Positions 1 through 6,776 of a DNA stretch of 12,201 nucleotides are shown here, piece after piece. Source of the DNA: JAZNLR01 sp045579195 (GTDB lineage: Bacteria > Bacillota > Clostridia > Christensenellales > CAMQZB01); NCBI GenBank assembly GCA_045579195.1, contig JAZNLR010000094.1, positions 1 through 12,201 on the forward strand, in the 5' to 3' direction. Under the pieces are notes generated by a model. It was not told the DNA's origin, did no database searches, and was given only the letters and a program-made list of their open reading frames with translations. A program made the position numbers and the translations under genes. The first letter of the stretch is position 1; each line of letters starts with the position of its first letter.

Positions 1-4
1 CAAT

Positions 5-110
5 GCGATATGATATAAATCCCTTCACGCCCCACAGGGCATATCGCTTGCCGCAGGCAAATATCGCTCCCGAAGGGAATATCACAAATCTCGCAAGGGA
101 TTTATATCGC
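5..110. repeat. modular inverted-repeat element, cloverleaf-like
   Basis: An exact 14-bp outer stem pairs 12-25 (GATATAAATCCCTT) with 95-108. Inside it are three short perfect hairpins: 29-32/37-40 (GCCC), 48-52/56-60 (TTGCC) and 68-71/75-78 (TCCC). They are separated by the linker ATATCGC at 41-47 and 61-67, a variant ATATCAC at 79-85, and ATATCGC again at 104-110. The reverse form GCGATAT stands at 5-11. A fourth alternative hairpin, 86-90/99-103, competes with the outer stem. There is no coding frame of note. It lies downstream of the M20 peptidase stop, without a U-run in either direction. It resembles dispersed palindromic repeats of Clostridia genomes. The element may continue left of the window. 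Confidence 0.7.
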
Positions 111-139
111 TGCGTGTTCTCCGTTAAGGATAACACGCA
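111..139. repeat. second hairpin next to the cloverleaf repeat
   Basis: TGCGTGTT at 111-118 pairs with AACACGCA at 132-139. The stem continues after one mismatch with TCC (120-122) and GGA (128-130) around a GTTAA loop. It is two bases from the cloverleaf element. It is the first strong structure downstream of the M20 peptidase stop codon (167), but no U-run follows it on the minus strand, so it is not a canonical intrinsic terminator. It may be part of the same repeat element or an mRNA 3'-end stabilising hairpin. Confidence 0.5.
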
Positions 140-166
140 AATGGATGCGGAGCTGTTTTTCTGTTC

Positions 167-1633
167 TCAAAGTCTTTCCAACAGGCGGTAATAAAACTCT
201 GCGCACGCCGCTACCTTTTCAACGGGGATGCGCTCATCTGCCGCGTGGATCAAAGCGCGCTCTTCTTTGCTCATTGCAAACGGAGAGAAGCGAAGCACGC
301 AGTCTGAAATCTTGCAGAAATGTCTTGAATCGCTTGCCGCCAGCATGACGTACGGCGAAACGATGACGTCACCAAAGCTCTCTTCAATGGTGCGCTTTAC
401 GATGCGGTACTCAATGTTGCGCGTTTCGGTCACTTCGGAAGGTGCGGAATTTACAAGGGGCGTGACTTCCACGCCGTTATCCTTGATGACCTTCTTCAAG
501 TGATTCACGACGTCTTCCGTCGTGTGATTGATCGCGATGCGGACGTTGATGTTTGCCTCTGCGAGCGCAGGAAGAACGTTCTGCGCGTCACTTCCTTTGA
601 GCTGCGTGAATGCGAACGTCGTGCGGAGCATTGCGTTGGTCTCCCCTCCCATCACGGAGAACAGCTTTTTGACAAGCCCTTTGAAAAGCCACATGTTCGC
701 GAACACGAGGCGCATTGCAAACGTCGAATGCGAACCGAGGATACGGAGCATCTCCTTGGTGGGGGCGTTGATCTCCGTTTTCATCTGATGTTTTTCCACG
801 TTGACGATGGCGCGCGCAAGACGGGTCGCCGGGTTCTTTTTCGTCGGGGTGGATGCGTGTCCCCCGTTCGCGCGAACGCGCAGGCGCACGTTTGTCATAC
901 CCTTTTCCGCAACGCCGACGACGGCGATGGGCAAAGTGACGCCCGGGAACATCTTGTCAACGATCGCACCGCCCTCATCGAGAACGAGCTTAGCGTTCAC
1001 AACACCGCGCGAAGCAAGCATTTCAACCACCTTGACCGTTGTCGGACCTCCGACCTCCTCATCGCCGCCAAAGCAGAGATAAAGATCGTCTTCGGGGACG
1101 TACCCTTCGGTCAATCTTGCCTCCAGGCCCTCGAGAACGCCGCAAAGGCTTCCCTTCGTGTCCAGCGTGCCGCGGCCGAGGATCACGCCGTCTTTGATCT
1201 CGCCGCAGAAGGGGTCAAACGACCAATTCTGTCCGCTTGCGGGAACGACGTCGTAATGCGCCATCAAAATTGCAGGATGTTCCTGTTTCTTACCCTTGAG
1301 GTGATAAACGAGGTTTCTTCCGTCCACGAGCTCCAAAGAACAGTTCTTGTGAACGTTGGGGTAACGGTCTTTTAAGTACGCGCGAAACGCCTCAAACTCC
1401 GCCTCGTCATCCTCGTTTCTGTCGGGATGGGAAACGGTCTTGAACGAAACCATCTTTGCAAGGCTCTCGCCCGCGTGCATCGGGTCCTGCTCGAAGGAGT
1501 ACGCCGCCTTACATCTCATCCCGTGCGGACGGAACAAGAACGCACGCACGACCAAAACGGCAAGCAAGAGAAGAACTGCCGCCAAAACGCCAAGCAAAAC
1601 GTAACCTGTCGTGGAAATTCCAAGAAGTGTCAT
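167..1633 (-). CDS. membrane-anchored M20-family metallopeptidase (PM20D1-like)
   Basis: 488 aa. This is a zinc-dependent amidohydrolase/peptidase of family M20, which hydrolyses peptide or N-acyl amino acid amide bonds; the substrate cannot be told from sequence. One hydrophobic segment lies at about residues 10-34. Visible metal-site motifs are AHYDVVP (H126, D128), RGTLDTKG (D158), GGDEEVGG (probable base E192, ligand E193), LVLDEGG (D219) and LIHAADER (H463). NGGHAS (H259) sits in the lid/dimerisation domain. All expected ligands are present, so it should be active. Basic residues just after the membrane segment (R30, R35, R40, K42) suggest by the positive-inside rule that the catalytic domain faces the cytoplasm. 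The start ATG has AAGGAG 7 bases upstream. It has its own promoter and stands after the terminator of the preceding gene, so it is a separate transcription unit. Its closest annotated type would be carboxypeptidase PM20D1-like; family confidence is high, substrate unknown. Confidence 0.93.
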   Translation of the reverse strand: MTLLGISTTGYVLLGVLAAVLLLLAVLVVRAFLFRPHGMRCKAAYSFEQDPMHAGESLAKMVSFKTVSHPDRNEDDEAEFEAFRAYLKDRYPNVHKNCSLELVDGRNLVYHLKGKKQEHPAILMAHYDVVPASGQNWSFDPFCGEIKDGVILGRGTLDTKGSLCGVLEGLEARLTEGYVPEDDLYLCFGGDEEVGGPTTVKVVEMLASRGVVNAKLVLDEGGAIVDKMFPGVTLPIAVVGVAEKGMTNVRLRVRANGGHASTPTKKNPATRLARAIVNVEKHQMKTEINAPTKEMLRILGSHSTFAMRLVFANMWLFKGLVKKLFSVMGGETNAMLRTTFAFTQLKGSDAQNVLPALAEANINVRIAINHTTEDVVNHLKKVIKDNGVEVTPLVNSAPSEVTETRNIEYRIVKRTIEESFGDVIVSPYVMLAASDSRHFCKISDCVLRFSPFAMSKEERALIHAADERIPVEKVAACAEFYYRLLERL

Positions 1634-1667
1634 CTTAGGTCTCCTTTTTCATCAAGTGTTCTTATTT

Positions 1668-1697
1668 ATTATATCACTCACAAACGCCCTTTGACAA
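1668..1697 (-). promoter_or_regulatory. sigma-70-type promoter of the M20 peptidase gene
   Basis: On the minus strand, -35 TTGTCA (1692-1697), an 18-bp spacer, and -10 TATAAT (1668-1673). It lies downstream of the terminator at 1730-1756 and about 35 bases before the start codon. Confidence 0.7.
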
Positions 1698-1729
1698 CGC
1701 TTTCCGCCGCCAAAGTGAAATTTTTGCAC

Positions 1730-1756
1730 AAAAAAAACGCCTCGTTTTACGAGGCG
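1730..1756 (-). terminator. intrinsic terminator of the YjbR-flavoprotein-EEP operon
   Basis: On the minus strand, CGCCTCG/CGAGGCG stem (1750-1756 with 1738-1744), 5-base loop, then eight U residues (1737-1730). It begins 7 bases after the stop codon of the upstream gene. Confidence 0.9.
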
Positions 1757-1763
1757 CAAGCCA

Positions 1764-2858
1764 TTAAGGAAGAAGTGCAAAGCGCAAGAGCGCGGGGTTA
1801 TGGTCAGAGAACTCAAAGTCCGCATCGACGTTGGTGACCGAAAGGACTTCCACGTTGTCCGAAACGATGAATCCGTCCAAAACGACCGTGTAATTGACGC
1901 CTTTTTCATAGGGGATGTCCGTGCTTCTGCAGGTGGGAACGTTCTTTGCCGCGGCAAAGCGAAGGCCTTCTGCCAAGTCCTCATCGGTGAGGACGAACAC
2001 CCATTCGGGAACTTCCTGCGCGGTTTCAAATGCGTTTAAGCTTCCGGCAATGTCGTGATTGAAATCGCCGCCCGCAACAACGTAATTCCCCTTCTTGACC
2101 TCCTCCGCAAGAACGTCGTTTAAGAGCTTTAACTGCTGTTGACGGATGATGCCGCCCTCATCGTACGCCGACATATGCAAGTTGACCAAAACAAGCTCCT
2201 TGCCGTTGTCAAGCGCAAGGCGGCTCACCTGGAAACAGCGATCGAGGTCAAAGAACTTGGTCGGGAAGCTCAGATCCACGGGGAAGGAACGCCGCGTCGT
2301 GGAAGCGATCGCGTACCGCGACAGCGTTGCGATGCCCGCATCAACACTGCCGTGCGGATCGTGGAAGGGATATGCAAGGAAGGCGGAATGGAAGTTATAG
2401 GAGAACGCAGAGCCGTGCTGCCCGAACGCCTCTTGAATCGCCGCAAGCTGATTCACCTTGTGACTGCGCGTCGCCTTGACGTCCACTTCCTGGAAGAAGT
2501 AAAAATCCGCATCCTGCTTCTTTGCAAGCTCGATTGCGCCGTTCGTGTTTTTCAAGACGACCTCTTTTGACGCCGCCGTGGAGTTCTTGCCCGAAACGGC
2601 CTCCCCCGTTTTCATCACGCCGCTGTCCATAAAGAAGGAGAAGTCATGCGTATATGCGCCAAAGCCGATGTTGAAGGTCAGAACGGAAAATTCATCGCTT
2701 GCCGAAGCAATTTCCGTCTGGTTGTTTTCTGTGGAAATGGAAAGATTGTCCTCAATGCGGTAAAACTGGATGACCATATAGAGAACGTACCCCAAAACGA
2801 CCGCAAGAAGGCCTGCGATCACGCCTGCCAAAAACAGGGCAATTTTCTTCGTCTTCAC
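1764..2858 (-). CDS. endonuclease/exonuclease/phosphatase-fold protein, membrane-anchored
   Basis: 364 aa from a GTG start. It belongs to the Mg-dependent EEP superfamily (DNase I, sphingomyelinase and inositol phosphatase fold). A single membrane segment lies at about residues 5-32, preceded by MKTKK, so the catalytic domain probably faces outside. EEP motifs, in order: LTFNIG (N63), FFQEVD (E124), VNLHMSA (H228), GGDFNHD (D265, N267) and FSDHNPALL (D352, H353). The full metal and catalytic set is present. Nuclease versus phosphodiesterase activity cannot be decided. I chose GTG at 2858 because GGAGG lies 10 bases upstream (2869-2873) and the gene then starts 1 base after the preceding stop. 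An in-frame ATG at 2882 would overlap the preceding gene by 23 bases, has no ribosome binding site, and would encode the Shine-Dalgarno itself. It is the last gene of a three-gene operon. Confidence 0.88.
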   Translation of the reverse strand: MKTKKIALFLAGVIAGLLAVVLGYVLYMVIQFYRIEDNLSISTENNQTEIASASDEFSVLTFNIGFGAYTHDFSFFMDSGVMKTGEAVSGKNSTAASKEVVLKNTNGAIELAKKQDADFYFFQEVDVKATRSHKVNQLAAIQEAFGQHGSAFSYNFHSAFLAYPFHDPHGSVDAGIATLSRYAIASTTRRSFPVDLSFPTKFFDLDRCFQVSRLALDNGKELVLVNLHMSAYDEGGIIRQQQLKLLNDVLAEEVKKGNYVVAGGDFNHDIAGSLNAFETAQEVPEWVFVLTDEDLAEGLRFAAAKNVPTCRSTDIPYEKGVNYTVVLDGFIVSDNVEVLSVTNVDADFEFSDHNPALLRFALLP

Positions 2859-2859
2859 C

Positions 2860-4449
2860 TTATGATAACCTCCGATTTTCATTGTTGAGAAGCTTGAGGG
2901 CGATCCCGATGCCGTCGGTTGCGGCGCTCATGATCCCCCCTGCATATCCTGCTCCTTCACCGCAGGGATAAAGTCCGCGCAAGGAGGCTTGACCGCTCTC
3001 ATCGCGCAAGATGCGAACGGGCGCACTCGAGCGCGTTTCCACGCCCGTCATCAACGCGTCGGGCGCATCGTATCCTTTCAGCTTTTCCCCAAAGCGGACA
3101 ACGCCCATCTTCAGGGACTCGGTGACAAAGGGCGGCAAGCACGAAGCAAGGTCAGAAAACGCCGTCCCCGGGCGGTAAGTCGGAGCGACCTCGCCAAATG
3201 CGGTCGATACTCTCCCCTTCAAAAAATCCCCGAACAGCTGAACAGGCGCACGATATCCGCCGCCACCCGCAACGAACGCAAGGGATTCAAACTTTCGCTG
3301 GAAAGAAACGCCCGCAAGAACGTTTTCACTTCCGAAATCCGAAGGTGAAACGCCCACCAAAACCGCAGCGTTTGCGTTTTCCTTGTCGCGCGCGTGCAAA
3401 CTCATTCCGTTGGTGACCACCGTCTTCTCCTCCGAGCAGCCGGGAACGACCTCTCCGCCCGGGCACATACAAAACGTATAGCACGAGCGCCCGTTGGGAA
3501 GATGACAAGCAAGCTTATAATCCGCCGCAGGGAGCTTGTCAAAGAACTTCTCTCCATACTGCGCGATGCTGATCTTCTTTTGTCTGTGTTCTATGCGGAC
3601 GCCGATGGAAAAGGGCTTTTGCTCCATCATTGCGCCCCGTCTGACCAACGCTTCATATGTATCGCGCGCACTGTGTCCGCACGCAAGAACGACGTCGTCA
3701 AACTTCTCGCTTCCCTCGGCAGTGACAACGCCCGTCACGCGGCCGCCTTCCACCAAAAAGTCCTCCACCTTCGTTTGGAAGCGAACGCTCACGCCCTTTT
3801 CCTGCAGGGTCTTGCGAAGGTTGACGACCACATCCTTCAAGTAATCCGTGCCGATGTGCGGCTTGGCAAGAAAGAGGATCTCCTCGGGCGCACCGTGGCG
3901 AACGAACTCTCCAAGAACGGCGGAGATGTTCGGGCTCTTCGTTCCCGTGTTTAACTTGCCGTCCGAAAACGTTCCTGCACCGCCCTCACCGAACTGCACG
4001 TTGCAAGAGGGGTCCAAAACACCTTCGCCTTTCAAGCGCTCGACCGTTTCCGTTCTCGTCTTGACGTCAGCACCGCGCTCAAACAGCGTGACAGACGCCC
4101 CTGCGCTTGCCAGCGTCAGCGCGCAGAACAGCCCCGCAGGACCGCTTCCGACGACGGCAACACGAACAGCTCTCGAAAAGCGAGCCCCCTCCAAAAGCTC
4201 CTCCACGGAAGCCTTCGGCGGCTCAAAAAAAGATGCTCCTTTCGGAAGTTTGCCCAAAATCTCCACCGCAACGCTGAGCGACCAATGCACGTCAGACTTC
4301 TTGCGCGCGTCTAAAGACTGCTTGAGAAAGACCGTTTTGCCGATCTCCCGCTCCTTACAGCGAAGGGCGGAAGCAGCGGCGGCCTTGACGTCGTTGTCGG
4401 TAAACCCGACGGGCAACCGAAGGGAAAGTTTGATCATTTTGTTTTGCAT
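2860..4449 (-). CDS. NAD(P)/FAD-dependent dehydrogenase, COG2509 type
   Basis: 529 aa. It is a flavoprotein of the uncharacterised FAD-dependent dehydrogenase group (COG2509), cytoplasmic, with electron donor and substrate unknown. Residues 1 to about 90 form the small alpha/beta N-terminal domain typical of the group (with SLDARKK near its middle). The FAD Rossmann motif VVGSGPAGL is at about 100-108 and the following acidic strand end FERG near 123-126. The family hallmark NVQFGEGGAGTFSDGKL is near 150-166. The C-terminal flavin-contacting segment CGEGAGYAGGIMSAATDG starts at 496. Length fits the family. ATG at 4449 is preferred because AAGGAG lies 8 bases upstream. It overlaps the YjbR gene by 16 bases, which suggests translational coupling. 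An in-frame TTG at 4470 lacks a good site. The following EEP gene starts 1 base after its stop. Confidence 0.9.
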   Translation of the reverse strand: MQNKMIKLSLRLPVGFTDNDVKAAAASALRCKEREIGKTVFLKQSLDARKKSDVHWSLSVAVEILGKLPKGASFFEPPKASVEELLEGARFSRAVRVAVVGSGPAGLFCALTLASAGASVTLFERGADVKTRTETVERLKGEGVLDPSCNVQFGEGGAGTFSDGKLNTGTKSPNISAVLGEFVRHGAPEEILFLAKPHIGTDYLKDVVVNLRKTLQEKGVSVRFQTKVEDFLVEGGRVTGVVTAEGSEKFDDVVLACGHSARDTYEALVRRGAMMEQKPFSIGVRIEHRQKKISIAQYGEKFFDKLPAADYKLACHLPNGRSCYTFCMCPGGEVVPGCSEEKTVVTNGMSLHARDKENANAAVLVGVSPSDFGSENVLAGVSFQRKFESLAFVAGGGGYRAPVQLFGDFLKGRVSTAFGEVAPTYRPGTAFSDLASCLPPFVTESLKMGVVRFGEKLKGYDAPDALMTGVETRSSAPVRILRDESGQASLRGLYPCGEGAGYAGGIMSAATDGIGIALKLLNNENRRLS

Positions 4450-4784
4450 TGCCGTTTCTCCTTCGGACAAGTCAACTGAAAACTGTGCTCCACCATCGCA
4501 AGGACCTCCTCGCGCGGCACGTCACCGTCAAAATATACCGTGTTCCAATGGGTTTTGTTCATATGGTAAGCCGGAAGAACGCTCTCATACTGTCCGCGCA
4601 AAAACTGCGCCAGCACGGGGTCGCACTTTAAGTTCACGCCCTCCTTGCCGTACGCCGTCAGGATGATGCCAAACCATTTCTTCGTTTTGACGTTGCGAAA
4701 AACGGGCGTTCCGTCACAAAACGGATCGTCCACAACGGCATCTTTCATGGATGCAACGAAATTGATGAGTTCTTCTCTCGTCAT
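4434..4784 (-). CDS. YjbR/MmcQ family protein
   Basis: 116 aa, the usual length of the family. YjbR/MmcQ proteins have a CyaY-like or double-wing fold and have been suggested to bind DNA, but no function is established. Recognisable features are the N-terminal helix MTREELINFV, FRNVKTKKWFGI, the strand NLKCDP (51-56), and the highly typical PAYHMNKTHWNTV (71-83) followed by DGDVP. A longer reading frame exists upstream (to 4889), but its extra residues are an artefact: the ATG at 4784 has AAAGGAG 6 bases upstream and begins where family similarity begins. It is the first gene of the operon with the COG2509 flavoprotein and the EEP protein. The grouping gives no clear clue to its job. Confidence 0.9.
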   Translation of the reverse strand: MTREELINFVASMKDAVVDDPFCDGTPVFRNVKTKKWFGIILTAYGKEGVNLKCDPVLAQFLRGQYESVLPAYHMNKTHWNTVYFDGDVPREEVLAMVEHSFQLTCPKEKRQCKTK

Positions 4785-4802
4785 AGCGCACTCCTTTCTT
4801 TC

Positions 4803-4830
4803 ATCATACCATAAATACCCCCTCTTGCAA
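4803..4830 (-). promoter_or_regulatory. promoter of the YjbR-flavoprotein-EEP operon
   Basis: On the minus strand, -10 TATGAT (4803-4808) and -35 TTGCAA (4825-4830, 4 of 6 matches), spacer 16 bp. It lies between the CDF terminator and the YjbR ribosome binding site. Confidence 0.55.
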
Positions 4831-4853
4831 AGCTCTTTTTTGAAAAAGCGGTC

Positions 4854-4881
4854 AAAAAAAACGGCGAAGAACTCGCCGTTT
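4854..4881 (-). terminator. intrinsic terminator after the CDF gene
   Basis: On the minus strand, AAACGGCGA (4873-4881) pairs with TCGCCGTTT (4859-4867) around a 5-base loop, running into an eight-base U-run (4861-4854). It starts 5 bases after the stop codon. Confidence 0.9.
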
Positions 4882-4885
4882 GATG

Positions 4886-6052
4886 TCAATATGCGCGGTC
4901 CACCTTGATGACCGAACGGAAGCGTCCGTCAAGCGCGCGGATCCCCTCCTCGATGCGCTTTAAGCTCTCATCCGTTTCCGCTTGCGAAAGCTCAAAGGGA
5001 ACGACGAGGTCAAAGATAAGGTTGATGCGATCTTCCCCGTCCGTAATGCGGAAATCGTGGATGGAGAAGGATGGGTTCTCTGCAAGAACGAGCGCCGTCA
5101 CCTGCTGGCGCATTTCGGAAACGCGCTCATTGTTGACCGAGATGGGATCCATATGAATGACCATATGAATGCCGAGCTCATCCTCGATCTTGAGCTCAAG
5201 CGCGTCGATGATCTCATGCACGTGCACCATATCCGAATCGTCGGGCACTTCTGCGTGTACCGAAGCCATGCTCCGCCCGGGGCCGTAATCATGCACGATG
5301 AGGTCGTGAACGCCCACGATCCCCTCCGTCCGCAAAATGATGGAAGAGATCTCCTCCACCGTCTCGGGCGCAGGCGGATTGCCGAGCAGAACGCCCACCG
5401 TGTCCTTTGCGATGCGGATGCCCGCAATGATGACAAGAACGGAAACCGCGATGCCGATCGCGCCGTCAACAGGCGCATTGACGTGCGCACCGATCGCTGT
5501 TCCGACGATGATCGCCGCGGTGGAGATGACGTCGTTCAAGGAATCCGTCGAAGCCGCCTTGAGAACGTTGGAAGAGATGCGCTTGCCGAGATAACGGTTG
5601 TAAGAGAACATCCACACCTTCACGAGCATCGACGCCGCCAAAATCGCCATAGGGATCCAGGAGAAGACGACAGGCGTCGGGTTTAAGACCTTGTCGAGCG
5701 CGCCGCGGAAGAGCTCCACGCCAACAACGACGATGATCATCGCAACGATGAGCGCCGCAACGTACTCAAAGCGACCGTGCCCGAAGGGATGCTCCTTGTC
5801 GGCGCGGCGGTTGGAGAGCTTCGCCCCAAACAGTGCCACGAGAGACGTTCCCATGTCGGAAAGGTTGTTGAACGCATCCGACGTGATGGCGATGCTGTTC
5901 ATCAGCGCGCCGATCACAAGCTTTAAGACGAACAAAAACGCATTGCAGAAGATGCCAAGCACCCCCGCAAGCACGCCGTACGCCGCGCGAACGTCCTTAT
6001 TCCCAACGTCATCCGCGTTGCGAATGCACTTTTTTACCAAAAAACGAATCAT
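4886..6052 (-). CDS. cation diffusion facilitator (CDF) exporter
   Basis: 388 aa. A proton-coupled divalent metal exporter of the CDF family in the cytoplasmic membrane. Six membrane segments can be placed at roughly 27-51, 54-78, 96-115, 127-150, 176-192 and 196-216. The transport-site residues align as N62xxxD66 in segment 2 (SDAFNNLSD) and D170xxxD174 in segment 5 (TDSLND). The Asn/Asp set without His is more like the manganese-type CDFs than the His-containing zinc type; this is inference. A cytoplasmic metal-binding domain follows (HDYGPGRSMASVHAEVP, HEIIDALE, HMDP). Residues 306-388 are an extra C-terminal region beyond the roughly 300-aa core, as in many Bacillota CDFs. The start ATG overlaps the stop of the zinc-ribbon gene in ATGA, so the two are translated together. 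Confidence 0.92.
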   Translation of the reverse strand: MIRFLVKKCIRNADDVGNKDVRAAYGVLAGVLGIFCNAFLFVLKLVIGALMNSIAITSDAFNNLSDMGTSLVALFGAKLSNRRADKEHPFGHGRFEYVAALIVAMIIVVVGVELFRGALDKVLNPTPVVFSWIPMAILAASMLVKVWMFSYNRYLGKRISSNVLKAASTDSLNDVISTAAIIVGTAIGAHVNAPVDGAIGIAVSVLVIIAGIRIAKDTVGVLLGNPPAPETVEEISSIILRTEGIVGVHDLIVHDYGPGRSMASVHAEVPDDSDMVHVHEIIDALELKIEDELGIHMVIHMDPISVNNERVSEMRQQVTALVLAENPSFSIHDFRITDGEDRINLIFDLVVPFELSQAETDESLKRIEEGIRALDGRFRSVIKVDRAY

Positions 6053-6246
6053 TTCTTTTCCCTTTTCTCTTTGAGTTCAATGCGGAAATCAAACATCGTT
6101 CCGCAATCAAAGCAGGCGCACGCCCGCACCTTTTTTGCCGGCGGAAACAGTTTGTTTTCCATTCCCTTTTCAATGAAGGTCACGCCGTAATGCCCGCAGA
6201 GCATTCCTTCCTTCACATTTTCACTTCCGCAGTTTGGACAGGTCAC
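6049..6246 (-). CDS. small zinc-ribbon protein
   Basis: 65 aa from a GTG start, with GGAG 9 bases upstream. Two cysteine pairs, CPNC (C3, C6) and CFDC (C45, C48), form a zinc ribbon. C17 and C43 are extra. The tail is lysine/glutamate rich (KEKREKK). I recognise no finer family. It is the first gene of a two-gene operon and overlaps the CDF exporter by 4 bases, so it may be linked to metal homeostasis, but that is inference from position only. Confidence 0.75.
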   Translation of the reverse strand: MTCPNCGSENVKEGMLCGHYGVTFIEKGMENKLFPPAKKVRACACFDCGTMFDFRIELKEKREKK

Positions 6247-6276
6247 TTTTTCTTTCTCCTTTCCTTCGATACTTAT

Positions 6277-6305
6277 AATATAGCATAATCGCGCAAAAAG
6301 TTCAA
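6277..6305 (-). promoter_or_regulatory. promoter of the zinc-ribbon/CDF operon
   Basis: On the minus strand, -35 TTGAAC (6300-6305), a 17-bp spacer, and -10 TATATT (6277-6282). Confidence 0.65.
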
Positions 6306-6317
6306 CGGCTGCAAAAG

Positions 6318-6344
6318 AAAAGACCGCTCAAAAAACGGTCTTTT
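6318..6344. terminator. second, bidirectional terminator hairpin
   Basis: AAAAGACCG (6318-6326) and CGGTCTTTT (6336-6344) form a 9-bp stem with a 9-base A-rich loop and T-rich flanks on both sides. On the minus strand it is a backup behind the terminator at 6392-6423 and insulates the promoter at 6277-6305. Confidence 0.65.
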
Positions 6345-6391
6345 TGTTCTCAATTCAGCCATTGCAGTTTGTTTTCCTCCGTTTTTTAGGC

Positions 6392-6423
6392 AAAGAAAAA
6401 GGCGCACCGTTTCTGCACGCCTT
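6392..6423 (-). terminator. intrinsic terminator of the accessory three-gene unit
   Basis: On the minus strand, AAGGCGTGC (6415-6423) pairs with GTGCGCCTT (6399-6407), using two G-U pairs, with a 7-base loop and then a U-rich tract (6398-6392). On the plus strand the same positions would be C-A mismatches, so the structure is directional and serves the minus-strand genes. Confidence 0.8.
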
Positions 6424-6439
6424 GCGTTTTGTTTAGTTT

Positions 6440-6691
6440 TTAATGCAAGTCATCGTAATGCCCAGCCATTCGTAAAAGCTCGTTTATGACTTCGCCCGAG
6501 TTTTCTTCTGTTTGAATTAGCTTAAAAGCGGTTTCAAGAGCTTGTTCTTCTCCTATTCCTTTTTCGTACATTTGTTCTGAACAACAAATTGTTACAATTA
6601 TCATTAAAGAATCTTTTCTATATTTTTTTTCAAAAGCCGCGTCTACCACTTTTTTTATTTTTTCTCTTACTATTTTTCTATTATTATCCAC
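6440..6691 (-). CDS. small helical protein of unknown function
   Basis: 83 aa from a GTG start, with GAGGAG about 10 bases upstream. I do not recognise the family. It has a basic N-terminus (KIVREKIKK), a short hydrophobic stretch LMIIVTICC at residues 29-37 that is too short to be a confident membrane span, and an acidic, helical C-terminal half ending in GHYDDLH. The gene is clearly AT-rich: 15 of 60 bases at 6601-6660 are G or C, against about half in the housekeeping genes. Its start overlaps by 8 bases the end of a reading frame at 6684-6776 that looks like the tail of a lost gene. This suggests it was once the second member of a coupled pair, as in toxin/immunity or toxin/antitoxin pairs, but nothing in the sequence proves that. 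Confidence 0.7.
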   Translation of the reverse strand: MDNNRKIVREKIKKVVDAAFEKKYRKDSLMIIVTICCSEQMYEKGIGEEQALETAFKLIQTEENSGEVINELLRMAGHYDDLH

Positions 6692-6776
6692 GATCTTTTA
6701 GCTCCTCTAATAAATCGTAAAACGAATCTACATTTTTGAACGCGTAAATTGTTCTTATTTTTCTCCGAATTCTTTT
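6684..6776 (-). pseudogene. C-terminal remnant of a lost gene, fused behind the truncated paralogue
   Basis: After the TGA at 6777-6779 the same frame continues open for 30 codons and ends with TAA at 6684-6686, inside the start region of the downstream gene. The last part, KNVDSFYDLLEELKDRG, reads like a normal protein C-terminus with a helix. The first eight codons (KRIRRKIR) come from a stretch that is homologous to 7483-7500 but out of frame, so the true remnant probably begins near 6757. It has no start or ribosome binding site of its own. Confidence 0.4.

Noticed and set aside
41..110. CRISPR-like array from the repeated ATATCGC
   Set aside because: The repeats are only 7 bases and the intervals of 12-20 bases are self-complementary hairpins, not unique spacers.
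500..1375. Long plus-strand open frame opposite the M20 peptidase
   Set aside because: It is rich in Arg, His and Cys without domain motifs, has no good ribosome binding site, and mirrors a gene with complete catalytic motifs on the other strand.
4785..4889. N-terminal extension of the YjbR protein to 151 aa
   Set aside because: The extension is translated from promoter, ribosome binding site and terminator sequence; the internal ATG at 4784 has an excellent ribosome binding site and matches the family length.
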